In this document: piece by piece, positions 9,217-18,521 of the stretch
Numbering within the stretch: the stretch's first letter is position 1
Layout of the letters: the number at the start of each line of letters is the position of its first letter
Origin: Variovorax boronicumulans
GTDB taxonomy: Bacteria; Pseudomonadota; Gammaproteobacteria; Burkholderiales; Burkholderiaceae_C
Reading direction: 5' to 3'
Assembly (NCBI RefSeq): GCF_007677875.1
Contig: NZ_VEDO01000012.1
Location: 1 to 64,000 of the forward strand
Length of the DNA stretch: 64,000 nucleotides
Translations under genes and position numbers: made by a program
The notes under the pieces: model-generated
Databases searched by the model: none
The model's input: the letters and a program-made list of their open reading frames with translations, nothing else
Told to the model about the DNA's origin: nothing

Positions 9217-10182
9217 ATGAATCAGCCGGCCCGCTCCAACGTCTCCATGCGCCAGCTGCAGGCCTTCGTGGCGCTGGCCGACCTGCGCAGCTTCACACGC
9301 GCGGCGGCCCAATGCCATCTGTCGCAGCCGGCCTTCAGCGCACTGATCGGCCAGCTCGAGGCGACCCTGGGACTGCGCCTGTTCGACCGCAGCACGCGCC
9401 ATGTGGCGCCCACGCCCGAGGGGCTGGCGTTCGAGGCCTCGGCGCGGCGCGTGCTGGCCGAGTTCGACGCGGCGCTGGCCGGCGTCTCGGAGCAGCGCGC
9501 GCTGCGGCGCGGCCGCGTGTCCATCGCGCTGCTGCCCTCGCTGGCCGCCGGCTGGCTGCCGGGCATCCTGCGCGAGTACCGCGCCGCGCACCCGGGCGTG
9601 GAGATCGCCGTGGCCGACGTGCTGTCCGAGCCCTGCGTGGAGCTCGTGCGCCAGGGCCAGGCCGACTTCGCGCTCGCGGCAGTGCGCGCCGACACGCAGG
9701 AGCTGCGTGCCGAGCCCTTTTGCAGCGACGACTTCCACCTGGTGTGCCCGGCCGATCACCCGCTCGCGCGGCTGCGTGAGATCCGCCCGCGCGATGTGGC
9801 GGCCTACCCCTTCGTGCACATGGCGCGCAACTCCAGCGTGCGCCAGTACCTCGATGCGGCACTGCACCCGCTGCAGATGCAGACGCTCATGGAGGTTGAT
9901 CAGCTCGCCACTGCCATGGGCATGGTGCGCGCCGGCCTGGGCGTGAGCATGATGCCGGCGCTCACGCTGTTCCACTTCGCGCAACCAGGCCTCGTGACGC
10001 GGCCGCTGGCCTGGAGCGGGCTCAAGCGCCGCATCTACCTGGTGCGCCGGCGCGAGCGCAGCCTGTCACTGGCAGCGCAGGCCCTGTACGAGCGGGTCAA
10101 GAGCAGCCCGCCCGAACTCACGCAGACGCTGCCGGCTCCTCGGCGACCACGACCGGCACGCGCGGCGCAAGCGCGCACATGA
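9217..10182 (+). CDS. LysR-type transcriptional regulator
   Basis: Regulator of 321 residues. A winged helix-turn-helix occupies about residues 10-70 ([20 protein letters not shown], then [15 protein letters not shown]), followed by a LysR effector-binding domain. The start is either 9217 or an in-frame ATG at 9247; neither has a strong ribosome binding site. It is divergent from the AtuA-type gene with 86 bases between the two starts, the usual arrangement for control of the neighbour. The last 22 codons run antisense into the 3' end of alr and give an Arg/Ala/Pro-rich tail not typical of the family, probably after loss of an older stop. Confidence 0.92.
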   Translation: MNQPARSNVSMRQLQAFVALADLRSFTRAAAQCHLSQPAFSALIGQLEATLGLRLFDRSTRHVAPTPEGLAFEASARRVLAEFDAALAGVSEQRALRRGRVSIALLPSLAAGWLPGILREYRAAHPGVEIAVADVLSEPCVELVRQGQADFALAAVRADTQELRAEPFCSDDFHLVCPADHPLARLREIRPRDVAAYPFVHMARNSSVRQYLDAALHPLQMQTLMEVDQLATAMGMVRAGLGVSMMPALTLFHFAQPGLVTRPLAWSGLKRRIYLVRRRERSLSLAAQALYERVKSSPPELTQTLPAPRRPRPARAAQART

Positions 10183-11233
10183 GCTCGTAGCCCACGGTGC
10201 CGGCCGCGAAGGCCACCTCGTCCACCGGCAGCACCGCGCCGTTGCCGGCCCGGCCCCAGAGCGTGACGGCGCTGCCCAGACCGGCTTGCGGCACGGGCGT
10301 GAGGTCCACGGTCACCATGTCCATGCTGACACGGCCGACCAGGCGCGTGCGTACGCCGTCGACCAGCACCGGCGTGCCCGTGCCGCAATGGCGCGGGTAG
10401 CCGTCGGCATAGCCGCAGGCCACGACGCCGATGCGCATGGGGGTGTCGGCCACGAAGCTGGAGCCGTAGCCCACGCTGTCGCCGGGGAGCAGGTCCTGCA
10501 GGCCGATGACCTTGGAGGCCAGCGTCATGGCGGGCTGCAGGTCCCAGTGCGCGGCGTCGAACACCGGGTGGTCGGGCGCGCCGCCGTAGACGGCGATGCC
10601 GGGGCGCACCCAGTCGCCGCGCACGCCCGCGGTGTCGATGTGGCGCAGCGTGGCAGCGCTGTTGGCCACGCTGCGTTCGCCGGGCAGATCGCGCGTGGTC
10701 TCTTCAAACAGTGCCATCTGCGCGGCGATGCCCTTGGGGCCGTCGGCATCGCTGAAGTGCGTCATCAGCGAGATCTCCTCGACCTGCGGCAGCGCATCGA
10801 GCCGCATCCAGGCCGTGCGGAAGCTGGCCGGCGCGAAGCCCAGCCGGTTCATGCCCGAGTTGAGCTTCAAGAACACGCGGTGGCCCTGCTGGGTCTTGTG
10901 CGCGGCGAGCCAGTCGATCTGGGCCTCGCAGTGGACCGCATGCCACAGGCTCAGCCGCGAGCACAGCTCCAGGTCGCGCGGCTCGAACACGCCTTCGAGC
11001 AACAGGATGGGACCGCGCCAACCGAGCGCGCGCACGCGCTCGGCTTCGGCCAGGTCCAGCAGCGCAAAACCGTCGGCACCGCGCAAGGCCTCGAACACCC
11101 GCTCGATGCCATGGCCGTAGGCATTGGCCTTGACCACCGCCCAGACCTTGGCGTCGCCCGCGGAACGGCGCGCACGCTGCAGGTTGTGGCGCAGTGCAGC
11201 ATGGTGGATCGTGGCCTGGATGGGACGGGGCAT
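10118..11233 (-). CDS. alr: Alanine racemase
   Basis: PLP-dependent enzyme that interconverts L- and D-alanine for peptidoglycan synthesis, 371 residues. The PLP lysine is Lys35 in [12 protein letters not shown], and the second catalytic residue is Tyr256 in DSVGYGSSF. The C-terminal beta domain carries [13 protein letters not shown]. The start at 11233 follows a rightward divergent gap of 146 bases to lplT. The 3' end overlaps the LysR gene on the other strand by 65 bases. Only one alr-like gene is in the window, so biosynthetic versus catabolic role cannot be told. Confidence 0.97.
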   Translation of the reverse strand: MPRPIQATIHHAALRHNLQRARRSAGDAKVWAVVKANAYGHGIERVFEALRGADGFALLDLAEAERVRALGWRGPILLLEGVFEPRDLELCSRLSLWHAVHCEAQIDWLAAHKTQQGHRVFLKLNSGMNRLGFAPASFRTAWMRLDALPQVEEISLMTHFSDADGPKGIAAQMALFEETTRDLPGERSVANSAATLRHIDTAGVRGDWVRPGIAVYGGAPDHPVFDAAHWDLQPAMTLASKVIGLQDLLPGDSVGYGSSFVADTPMRIGVVACGYADGYPRHCGTGTPVLVDGVRTRLVGRVSMDMVTVDLTPVPQAGLGSAVTLWGRAGNGAVLPVDEVAFAAGTVGYELMCALAPRVPVVVAEEPAASA

Positions 11234-11379
11234 GGCAATGGCGGCGGTGTGCAACCGCGCAACGGTGGCAAGGACTTGAAGAATTCTCGCATTGGCCCCG
11301 TGATATAACCGCCGGCCACTAGAACACACAAGCTCTTATCACTTTGCATCAGCCCCACTGATCGCCCCCACGACATGCG

Positions 11380-12660
11380 ATGAAGCGCGGTTTTTTCACC
11401 ATCATGTCGGCCCAGTTCTTTTCGTCGCTGGCCGACAACGCGATCTTCATTGCCGCGATCGAGCTGCTGCGCGCCAGCGGTGCGCCCGACTGGCAGCGCG
11501 CCGCCCTGGTGCCGATGTTCGCGCTGTTCTACGTGGTGCTCGCGCCCTTCGTGGGTGCCTTTGCCGACGCCTTGCCCAAGGGCAAGGTGATGTTTGTGAG
11601 CAATGCGATCAAGGTGGTCGGTTGCCTCATGATGCTGTTCGGCAGCCATCCGCTCATGGCCTATGCCATCGTGGGCCTGGGCGCCGCGGCTTACTCGCCC
11701 GCCAAGTACGGCATCCTGACCGAGTTGCTGCCACCGTCCCAACTCGTCAAGGCCAACGGCTGGATCGAGGGACTGACCATCGGCTCCATCATCCTCGGGG
11801 TGCTGCTGGGGGGGCAGCTGGTCGGCCATGCCATCTCCGACCGTCTGCTGTCGATCGACCTGCCATTCGTGGACACCGGCATCGACACGCCGGCAGAAGC
11901 CGCCATCGCGGTGCTGGTCTTCATCTATGCGCTCGCGGCCTGGATCAACACGCGCATCCCTGACACCGGCGTGCCGATGCGCCCCATGCCGCGCAATCCG
12001 CTGGCGCTGCTGCCGGACTTCTGGCGGTGCAACTCGCGGCTGTGGAACGACCGGCTCGGCCAGATCTCGCTGGCCACCACCACGCTGTTCTGGGGCGTGT
12101 CGGGCAACCTGCGCTACATCGTGCTGGCCTGGGCCGCTGCCGCATTGGGATACAGCACCACGCAGGCCTCGTCGCTGGTGGGTGTGGTGGCCATCGGCAC
12201 GGCGGCCGGTGCGGTGATCGCCTCCATGCGCATGAAGCTGGACATGGCCACGCGCGTGATGCCGCTGGGCATCGGCATGGGCCTGCTCGTGATCGGCATG
12301 AACTTCATCGACAACGTCTGGGTGGCCGCGCCCTTCCTGATCCTGCTGGGCGGACTGGGCGGCTTCCTCGTCGTGCCGATGAATGCATTGCTGCAACACC
12401 GCGGCCACAACCTCATGGGCGCCGGCCGTTCGATTGCCGTGCAGAACTTCAACGAGCAGGCCTGCATCCTGGGTCTGGGCGCGTTCTACAGCCTGTCGAC
12501 GGGGTTGGGCCTGTCGGCCTTCGGCGCGATCACGGCCTTTGGCATCGTGGTGGCCGGCTTCATGTTCGTGATCCAGCGCTGGCACCAGCACAACTGCCGC
12601 GTGCACACCGACGAAGTCGAACACCTGCTCGAAATCGCCCGCAACGACCACACGCATTGA
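11380..12660 (+). CDS. lplT: Lysophospholipid transporter LplT
   Basis: MFS-type flippase of 426 residues that moves lysophospholipids across the inner membrane for re-acylation. The N-terminal QFFSSLADNAIFIAAIELL and the YSPAKYGILTELLPPSQLVKANG region are characteristic of the family, and about 12 hydrophobic segments can be traced. The usual partner acyltransferase Aas is not adjacent, and lplT stands alone between alr and a glutathione peroxidase gene. No fusion or truncation is visible. Confidence 0.93.
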   Translation: MKRGFFTIMSAQFFSSLADNAIFIAAIELLRASGAPDWQRAALVPMFALFYVVLAPFVGAFADALPKGKVMFVSNAIKVVGCLMMLFGSHPLMAYAIVGLGAAAYSPAKYGILTELLPPSQLVKANGWIEGLTIGSIILGVLLGGQLVGHAISDRLLSIDLPFVDTGIDTPAEAAIAVLVFIYALAAWINTRIPDTGVPMRPMPRNPLALLPDFWRCNSRLWNDRLGQISLATTTLFWGVSGNLRYIVLAWAAAALGYSTTQASSLVGVVAIGTAAGAVIASMRMKLDMATRVMPLGIGMGLLVIGMNFIDNVWVAAPFLILLGGLGGFLVVPMNALLQHRGHNLMGAGRSIAVQNFNEQACILGLGAFYSLSTGLGLSAFGAITAFGIVVAGFMFVIQRWHQHNCRVHTDEVEHLLEIARNDHTH

Positions 12661-12670
12661 GGGAGGGCCG

Positions 12671-13156
12671 ATGGCCACCGTCTACGACTTCGAAGCCCTG
12701 GACATCGCCGGCCGGCCGGTCGCGCTGGCGCAGTTCAAGGGCAGGCCGCTGCTGATCGTCAACACCGCCAGCGCCTGCGGCTTCACGCCGCAGTTCGCCG
12801 GGCTGGAGGCGTTGCACAAGACCTATGGCGAACGCGGCCTCGTGGTGCTGGGCTTCCCGTGCAACCAGTTCGGCCGGCAGGACCCGGGCAGCAACGACGA
12901 GATCGGCGCGTTCTGCCAGAAGAACTACGGCGTGAGCTTCCCGATGATGGCCAAGATCGACGTCAATGGCGACGGCGCGCACCCGCTGTACCAGTGGCTC
13001 ACGCGCGAAGCGCCAGGCCTGCTGGGCACCAAGGCCATCAAGTGGAACTTCACGAAGTTCCTCGTGGGCAGGGACGGCCAGGTGCGCAAGCGCTTTGCCC
13101 CGACCGACAAGCCCGAGAGCCTGGGCCAGGACATTGAGGAAGCGCTGGCCGCCTGA
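12671..13156 (+). CDS. Glutathione peroxidase family protein
   Basis: Thiol peroxidase of 161 residues, a standard bacterial length, reducing hydroperoxides with thiols. The peroxidatic residue is Cys36 in NTASACGFTPQ, a cysteine where animal enzymes have selenocysteine. The conserved FPCNQFG and KWNFTKF motifs supply the resolving-region Cys and the active-site Trp-Asn. A GAGGG sequence lies about 7 bases before the start, 10 bases after lplT, so it may be co-transcribed with lplT. It converges on glcF with only 3 bases between the stops. Confidence 0.96.
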   Translation: MATVYDFEALDIAGRPVALAQFKGRPLLIVNTASACGFTPQFAGLEALHKTYGERGLVVLGFPCNQFGRQDPGSNDEIGAFCQKNYGVSFPMMAKIDVNGDGAHPLYQWLTREAPGLLGTKAIKWNFTKFLVGRDGQVRKRFAPTDKPESLGQDIEEALAA

Positions 13157-13159
13157 GGC

Positions 13160-14401
13160 TCAGGCCGCGAGGGCTTCGTCGAGCACCTCGACCCAGTGCC
13201 GCACGGGCGTGCTGCAGCCGCCCTGCAGGTGGGTGATGCAGCCGATGTTGGCCGACGCGATGGTCGCAGGCGCCAGTGCCTGCAGATGGCCGAGCTTGCG
13301 GTCGCGCAACTGCACCGCGATCTCGGGCTGCAGCACCGAGTAGGTGCCGGCCGAGCCGCAGCACAGGTGCGCTTCGTTGGCGGCGACCTGCACATTGAAG
13401 CCCAGTTCGCCCAGGTGGCGCTCGACCAGGCCGCGCAGCTGCTGGCCGTGCTGCAAGGTGCAGGGCGGGTGGAACGCGACGACGCCGGAGGGCTTCTTGC
13501 CCGCGAAGCGCGGGGCCAGCCCCGCGGAGATCTGCGGCAGCAGCTCGGTCAGGTCGCGCGCGAGGCCGCTCACGCGGCGCGCCTTCTCCGCGTAGGCCGG
13601 ATCGTCCCGCAGCACATGGCCGTAGTCCTTGACCATCACGCTGCAACCCGAGGCGTTGACGACGATGGCCTCGACGGCGGTGTCGCCCGCGCCCTGCACA
13701 TAGGGCCACCAGGCGTCGATGTTGGCGCGCATCTGCGCTTTGGCAGCGTCCTGGTCGTTGAGGTGGAACTTGACGGCTCCGCAGCAACCGCCGGCCGGCA
13801 CGCGCAGCGCCGTGATGCCGACCGCGTCGAGCACGCGCGCCGTAGAACGGTCGATGCCGGGCGCCATCGACGGCTGCACGCAGCCTTCAGGCAACAGCAC
13901 CTTGCGCGTGTGGCGGCGCTGCGGCCAGGCACCGGGGTCGCGGCGCTCGGGCACCTTGGCGCGCAGCTTGCCGGGCAAGAGGCCACGCACGGCCTGCCCC
14001 ACGCGCATGGCCGGCGCGAAGCCGCCCGAAGGCAGGCCTTCCTTGAGCGCCCAGCGCACGGCGCGCTCGCCGGCCGGGCGCGGCACCTTGGCATCGACGA
14101 GCTTGCGGCCGATGTCGACCAAGTGACCGTAGTCCACACCCGAGGGACAGGTGCTTTCGCAGTTACGGCAGGTCAGGCAGCGGTCCAGGTGCAGTTGCGT
14201 GGCGCGCGTGGGCTCGGCGCCTTCGAGCACCTGCTTCATGAGGTAGATGCGTCCGCGCGGGCCGTCCAATTCGTCGCCCAGCAGCTGGTAGGTCGGGCAG
14301 GTGGCGGTGCAGAAGCCGCAGTGCACGCACTTGCGCAGGATGGCTTCGGCCGCGATGCCGTCGGGCGTGCCCTGGTATTCGGGGGAGAGATTGGTTTGCA
14401 T
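13160..14401 (-). CDS. glcF: Glycolate oxidase iron-sulfur subunit GlcF
   Basis: Electron-transfer subunit of the membrane-bound glycolate oxidase, 413 residues. Two [4Fe-4S] sets are complete: Cys25, 28, 31 and 35, and Cys75, 78, 81 and 85. Two CCG-type domains follow (GGCCGAVKFHL and LCCGSAGTY). Its ATG shares one base with the stop of glcE (TGATG), so the two are translationally coupled. The catalytic flavoprotein GlcD is not next to them in this window, which is unusual compared with the common glcDEF order. Confidence 0.96.
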   Translation of the reverse strand: MQTNLSPEYQGTPDGIAAEAILRKCVHCGFCTATCPTYQLLGDELDGPRGRIYLMKQVLEGAEPTRATQLHLDRCLTCRNCESTCPSGVDYGHLVDIGRKLVDAKVPRPAGERAVRWALKEGLPSGGFAPAMRVGQAVRGLLPGKLRAKVPERRDPGAWPQRRHTRKVLLPEGCVQPSMAPGIDRSTARVLDAVGITALRVPAGGCCGAVKFHLNDQDAAKAQMRANIDAWWPYVQGAGDTAVEAIVVNASGCSVMVKDYGHVLRDDPAYAEKARRVSGLARDLTELLPQISAGLAPRFAGKKPSGVVAFHPPCTLQHGQQLRGLVERHLGELGFNVQVAANEAHLCCGSAGTYSVLQPEIAVQLRDRKLGHLQALAPATIASANIGCITHLQGGCSTPVRHWVEVLDEALAA

Positions 14402-15519
14402 CAGAGGTCCGGGTACATGCGGCCGCGGTTGAAGATGCCGGCCGGATCGAACGCGGCCTTGAGCGCGCCATGGATGCGCGCGAGCGCCGGCGGCAGCGGG
14501 TCGAAGAACGCGGCGCGTGCGCCGCTGCGCTCTCCGGGCGCGGCCAAGAACAGCGTGGCGCTGCCGCCCACGGCCTGCGCGGCCTGGCGCACCGCCTCGG
14601 CCTGCGCGGGTGCGGCCGCGAGCCAGCGCTGGCCACCATGCCATTCCACGAGGGGTTCGTCCGGCAGGTCCAGCACGGGCGCGGTCTGCGGGACCGACAG
14701 ACGCCACAGGTCGCGCGCGCGGCCGATGTCCGACCAGGGCATGCGCAGGTCGCGTCGCGCCTGCCAGAACCGCGCGGCCTCGTCGGCGGCGAGCACCGCG
14801 CCGCCGAGCCGGCTGCAGGCAGCGTCCACAGCCGCCACGGCGCCGCGCAGGCGCAGCGTGAGGCCGACGCCTTGCTGCCAGCAGCTCGCGTTGAGCGGCA
14901 GCGGCTGGCCGCCCCAGGCATGGAGCTGGTGCAGCGCCTCGTGCTGAGGCAGTGCGAAGCGCAGCGTGGCCTCGGCCGGCGCCACGGGCAACACCTTGAG
15001 GCTCATCTCGGTGACCACGCCCAGCGTGCCCAGTGCGCCGGCCATGAGCCGCGAGACATCGTAGCCGGCCACGTTCTTCATGACCTGGCCGCCGAAGCGC
15101 AGCAGTTCGCCGCGGCCGTTCAGCATTTCCAGGCCCAGCACGAAGTCGCGCACGGCGCCGCTGCTCGCGCGCGCCGGGCCGGACAGGCCGGCGGCCAGCA
15201 TGCCGCCGCAGGTGGCGCGGCTGGCCTCGGATGCGTCGCTGCCCGGCAGATGGTGCGGCGGCTCGAAGGGCAGGCACTGGCCGCGTTCGGCCAAGGCGGC
15301 CTCGAGTTCGGCGAGCGGCGTGCCGGGGTGGACGGTCACCACCAGTTCGCTCGGCTCGTAGCTCACGATGCCGGCAAGGCGACGCACGTCGAGCGGCTCG
15401 CCGACCAGCGCCTGGCCGTAAGCGTCCTTGCTGCCGCCGCCCACGATGCGCAACGGCTGCCCTTGCGCAGCGGCGGCGCGCACGCGCAGTGCGGTCTCCT
15501 CCAGTGGGGTCCTTGTCAT
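14401..15519 (-). CDS. glcE: Glycolate oxidase FAD-binding subunit GlcE
   Basis: FAD-binding subunit of glycolate oxidase, 372 residues. The FAD_binding_4 region begins with PLRIVGGGSKDAYG, followed by VTVHPGTPLAELEAAL and GGQVMKNVAGYDVSRLMAGALGTLGVVTE, all typical of GlcE. The C-terminus ends in the family's DPAGIFNRGRMYPDL. The complex oxidises glycolate to glyoxylate in the inner membrane and passes electrons to quinone. The start at 15519 is the ATG in front of TRTPLEE; there is no strong ribosome binding site. No glcD lies upstream, where instead a repeat and the amtB terminator are found. Confidence 0.95.
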   Translation of the reverse strand: MTRTPLEETALRVRAAAAQGQPLRIVGGGSKDAYGQALVGEPLDVRRLAGIVSYEPSELVVTVHPGTPLAELEAALAERGQCLPFEPPHHLPGSDASEASRATCGGMLAAGLSGPARASSGAVRDFVLGLEMLNGRGELLRFGGQVMKNVAGYDVSRLMAGALGTLGVVTEMSLKVLPVAPAEATLRFALPQHEALHQLHAWGGQPLPLNASCWQQGVGLTLRLRGAVAAVDAACSRLGGAVLAADEAARFWQARRDLRMPWSDIGRARDLWRLSVPQTAPVLDLPDEPLVEWHGGQRWLAAAPAQAEAVRQAAQAVGGSATLFLAAPGERSGARAAFFDPLPPALARIHGALKAAFDPAGIFNRGRMYPDL

Positions 15520-15608
15520 GCGGACGATGGTACGGCGCGGAGCCAACCGGCGCTTTGAGCTTTTTTCAGCCGCAGGATGAACAAAACCAACCCCTTGGGC
15601 AAGTGCTG

Positions 15609-15660
15609 CGTCTTGCCCGATCCCCCGAGAGGATGCTTTTTGTCTTGGGGCGGCCCGGCG
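15609..15660 (-). repeat. Dispersed GC-rich repeat, related to the insertion in recB
   Basis: The right end, CTTGGGGCGGCCCGGCG at 15644-15660, is the exact reverse complement of 36660-36676 inside recB. A CCCCCGAG block lies 25-30 bases before it, as in the recB copy. The element sits between the divergent glcE start and the amtB terminator. Confidence 0.65.
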
Positions 15661-15662
15661 AC

Positions 15663-15698
15663 AAAAAAAGGCCCGCAGAGCTTTCGCTCCGCGGGCCC
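15663..15698 (-). terminator. Rho-independent terminator of amtB
   Basis: Read on the minus strand there is a stem GGCCCGC(G)GAGC, a four-base loop, the matching arm with one mismatch, and seven T residues at 15669-15663. It lies about 60 bases after the amtB stop. Confidence 0.9.
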
Positions 15699-15759
15699 AA
15701 CCTCTTCAGGAGACCTCGCTCGTGTTCGGCACGGCAGGTGGTCTGCCGCGCCACTCCCC

Positions 15760-17175
15760 TCAGCGGTTGTAGGCCGTCTCGCCGTGCGACGAGATGTCCA
15801 GGCCTTCGCGTTCTTCCTCTTCCGTGACGCGCAGACCCACGGTCATGTCGGCGATCTTGTAAGCGATGTAGGCGACGATGGCCGACCAGACGATGGTGAA
15901 CAGCACGCTCTTGATCTGAATCCAGACCTGGGCACCCATGGCAAACGTGTCGGGCGTCAGCCCGCCGGTGCCGCCCAGGCTCTGGGCTGCGAACACGCCA
16001 GTCAGGATGGCGCCGATGATGCCGCCCACGCCGTGCACGCCGAACACGTCGAACGAGTCGTCGGCGCCCAGCATGCGCTTCAAGCCACCCACGCCCCACA
16101 GGCAGACCAGGCCGGCGATCAGGCCAAGCACGATGGAACCCATCGGCCCGACGAAGCCGGCGGCGGGCGTCACGGCCACGAGGCCGGCCACGGCACCGGA
16201 GGCAGCGCCCAGCATGGAGGCCTTGCCCTTGTGCAGGCTCTCGCCCAGGATCCAGGACAGCGTGGCGGCAGCGGTGGCCAGCACGGTGTTGACGAAGGCC
16301 AGGCCGGCAGCGGCGTTGGCGGCGCCAGCGGAGCCGGCGTTGAAGCCGAACCAGCCCACCCACAGCAGCGAGGCACCGACCATGGTCAACGTCAGCGAGT
16401 GCGGCGTGAAGGCTTCACGGCCATAGCCCAGGCGTTTGCCCAGCACGTAGGCACCCACCAGGCCGGCCACACCGGCGTTGATGTGCACCACGGTGCCGCC
16501 GGCGAAGTCCAGCGCGCCGTCCTTGGCCAGCAGGCCGCCGCCCCAGACGATGTGGGCCATGGGCACGTAGCTGAAGGTGAACCACAGCACGGCGAACACC
16601 AGCACGCCGGCGAACTTGATGCGTTCGGCGAAGGAGCCGACGATCAGCGCCACCGTGATGGCCGCGAACGTGCCCTGGAACGCCACGAAGACGTATTCGG
16701 GGATGGTCGTCAGCGCGCCGAAGGTTTCCTGCGTCACGCCCTTCAGGAAGATCTTGTCGAACCCGCCGAAGAAGTTGCCTTCGCCCGAGAACGCCAGGCT
16801 GTAGCCGTACACGGCCCACAGGATGCTGATCAGCGAGAAGATCACGAAGACCTGCATCAGCACCGACAGCATGTTCTTGGAACGGGCCAGGCCGCCGTAG
16901 AACAGCGCCAGACCGGGCAGCGTCATCAGGATGACAAGCAGCGTGGAGGTCAGCATCCAGGCGGTGTCGCCCGAATCCACCTTGGGTGCCGGCGCCGCAG
17001 CCGGTGCGGCCTCGGCGGCGGCGGGTGCTGCGGCCGGCGCAGCGGCTGCGGCAGGGGTCTCGGCCGCGGGTGCTGCGGCGGATGCCGGCTCAGCGGCCGG
17101 CGTTTGGGCCAGGGCCATCGATCCCCCGATCAACATGCCCAGGCCTAGAACGAAAGATGCAAATAGTTTTTTCAT
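15760..17175 (-). CDS. amtB: Ammonium transporter AmtB
   Basis: Inner membrane ammonia channel, 471 residues. A cleavable signal peptide (ends MALAQ) is followed by an unusual Ala/Pro/Glu-rich segment of about 42 residues before the first membrane helix. The core is a normal Amt protein with 11 helices expected: FYGGLARSKN, FQGTFAAITVALI, FAGGTVVHINAGVAGLVGA and the DVFGVHGVGGIIG pore histidine region are present. It is the last gene of the porin-glnK-amtB cluster and ends at a clear terminator. GlnK binds and closes AmtB when ammonium is plentiful. Confidence 0.97.
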   Translation of the reverse strand: MKKLFASFVLGLGMLIGGSMALAQTPAAEPASAAAPAAETPAAAAAPAAAPAAAEAAPAAAPAPKVDSGDTAWMLTSTLLVILMTLPGLALFYGGLARSKNMLSVLMQVFVIFSLISILWAVYGYSLAFSGEGNFFGGFDKIFLKGVTQETFGALTTIPEYVFVAFQGTFAAITVALIVGSFAERIKFAGVLVFAVLWFTFSYVPMAHIVWGGGLLAKDGALDFAGGTVVHINAGVAGLVGAYVLGKRLGYGREAFTPHSLTLTMVGASLLWVGWFGFNAGSAGAANAAAGLAFVNTVLATAAATLSWILGESLHKGKASMLGAASGAVAGLVAVTPAAGFVGPMGSIVLGLIAGLVCLWGVGGLKRMLGADDSFDVFGVHGVGGIIGAILTGVFAAQSLGGTGGLTPDTFAMGAQVWIQIKSVLFTIVWSAIVAYIAYKIADMTVGLRVTEEEEREGLDISSHGETAYNR

Positions 17176-17209
17176 TGCCGATGTTCTCTGATGGATGGGA
17201 GCACGCTGC

Positions 17210-18314
<1,105 letters not shown>

Positions 18315-18356
18315 GGGTCGTTCTCCGGGATGTAAAAAGGTGGCGCGGCTCCTCAA

Positions 18357-18372
18357 TGCACGGAGCGTGCCA
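18357..18372 (-). promoter_or_regulatory. Candidate sigma-54 (-24/-12) promoter for porin-glnK-amtB
   Basis: On the minus strand the sequence is TGGCACG, four bases, then GTGCA, against the consensus TGGCACG-N4-TTGCW, with a single mismatch. The -12 end is 43 bases before the porin start codon, leaving a 5' leader of about 30 bases. Nitrogen control of glnK-amtB by NtrC and sigma-54 is the known pattern. Confidence 0.75.
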
Positions 18373-18444
18373 ATCGAAACCGGGCTTTCCCGGCCGCCGC
18401 GCAAGGGTTTGGGGCGTTGTGCGGTACACGCAAGTTCCCGTAAA

Positions 18445-18461
18445 TGCACGGGTTTGGTGCG
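18445..18461. promoter_or_regulatory. Candidate NtrC binding site
   Basis: On the minus strand CGCACCAAACCCGTGCA fits the NtrC dyad TGCACC-N5-GGTGCA with two mismatches (first base and one of the second arm). Its centre is about 85 bases upstream of the sigma-54 element, a usual enhancer distance. Confidence 0.55.
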
Positions 18462-18521
18462 ATCTGGAGCGGTGCGCGCCATGTTGGCCAGCAAGGCACC
18501 GCAATGGGGAGAATTTCAGCG

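Noticed and set aside
12671-13156. Selenocysteine in the glutathione peroxidase
   Set aside because: The active-site codon is TGC (Cys36), not TGA.
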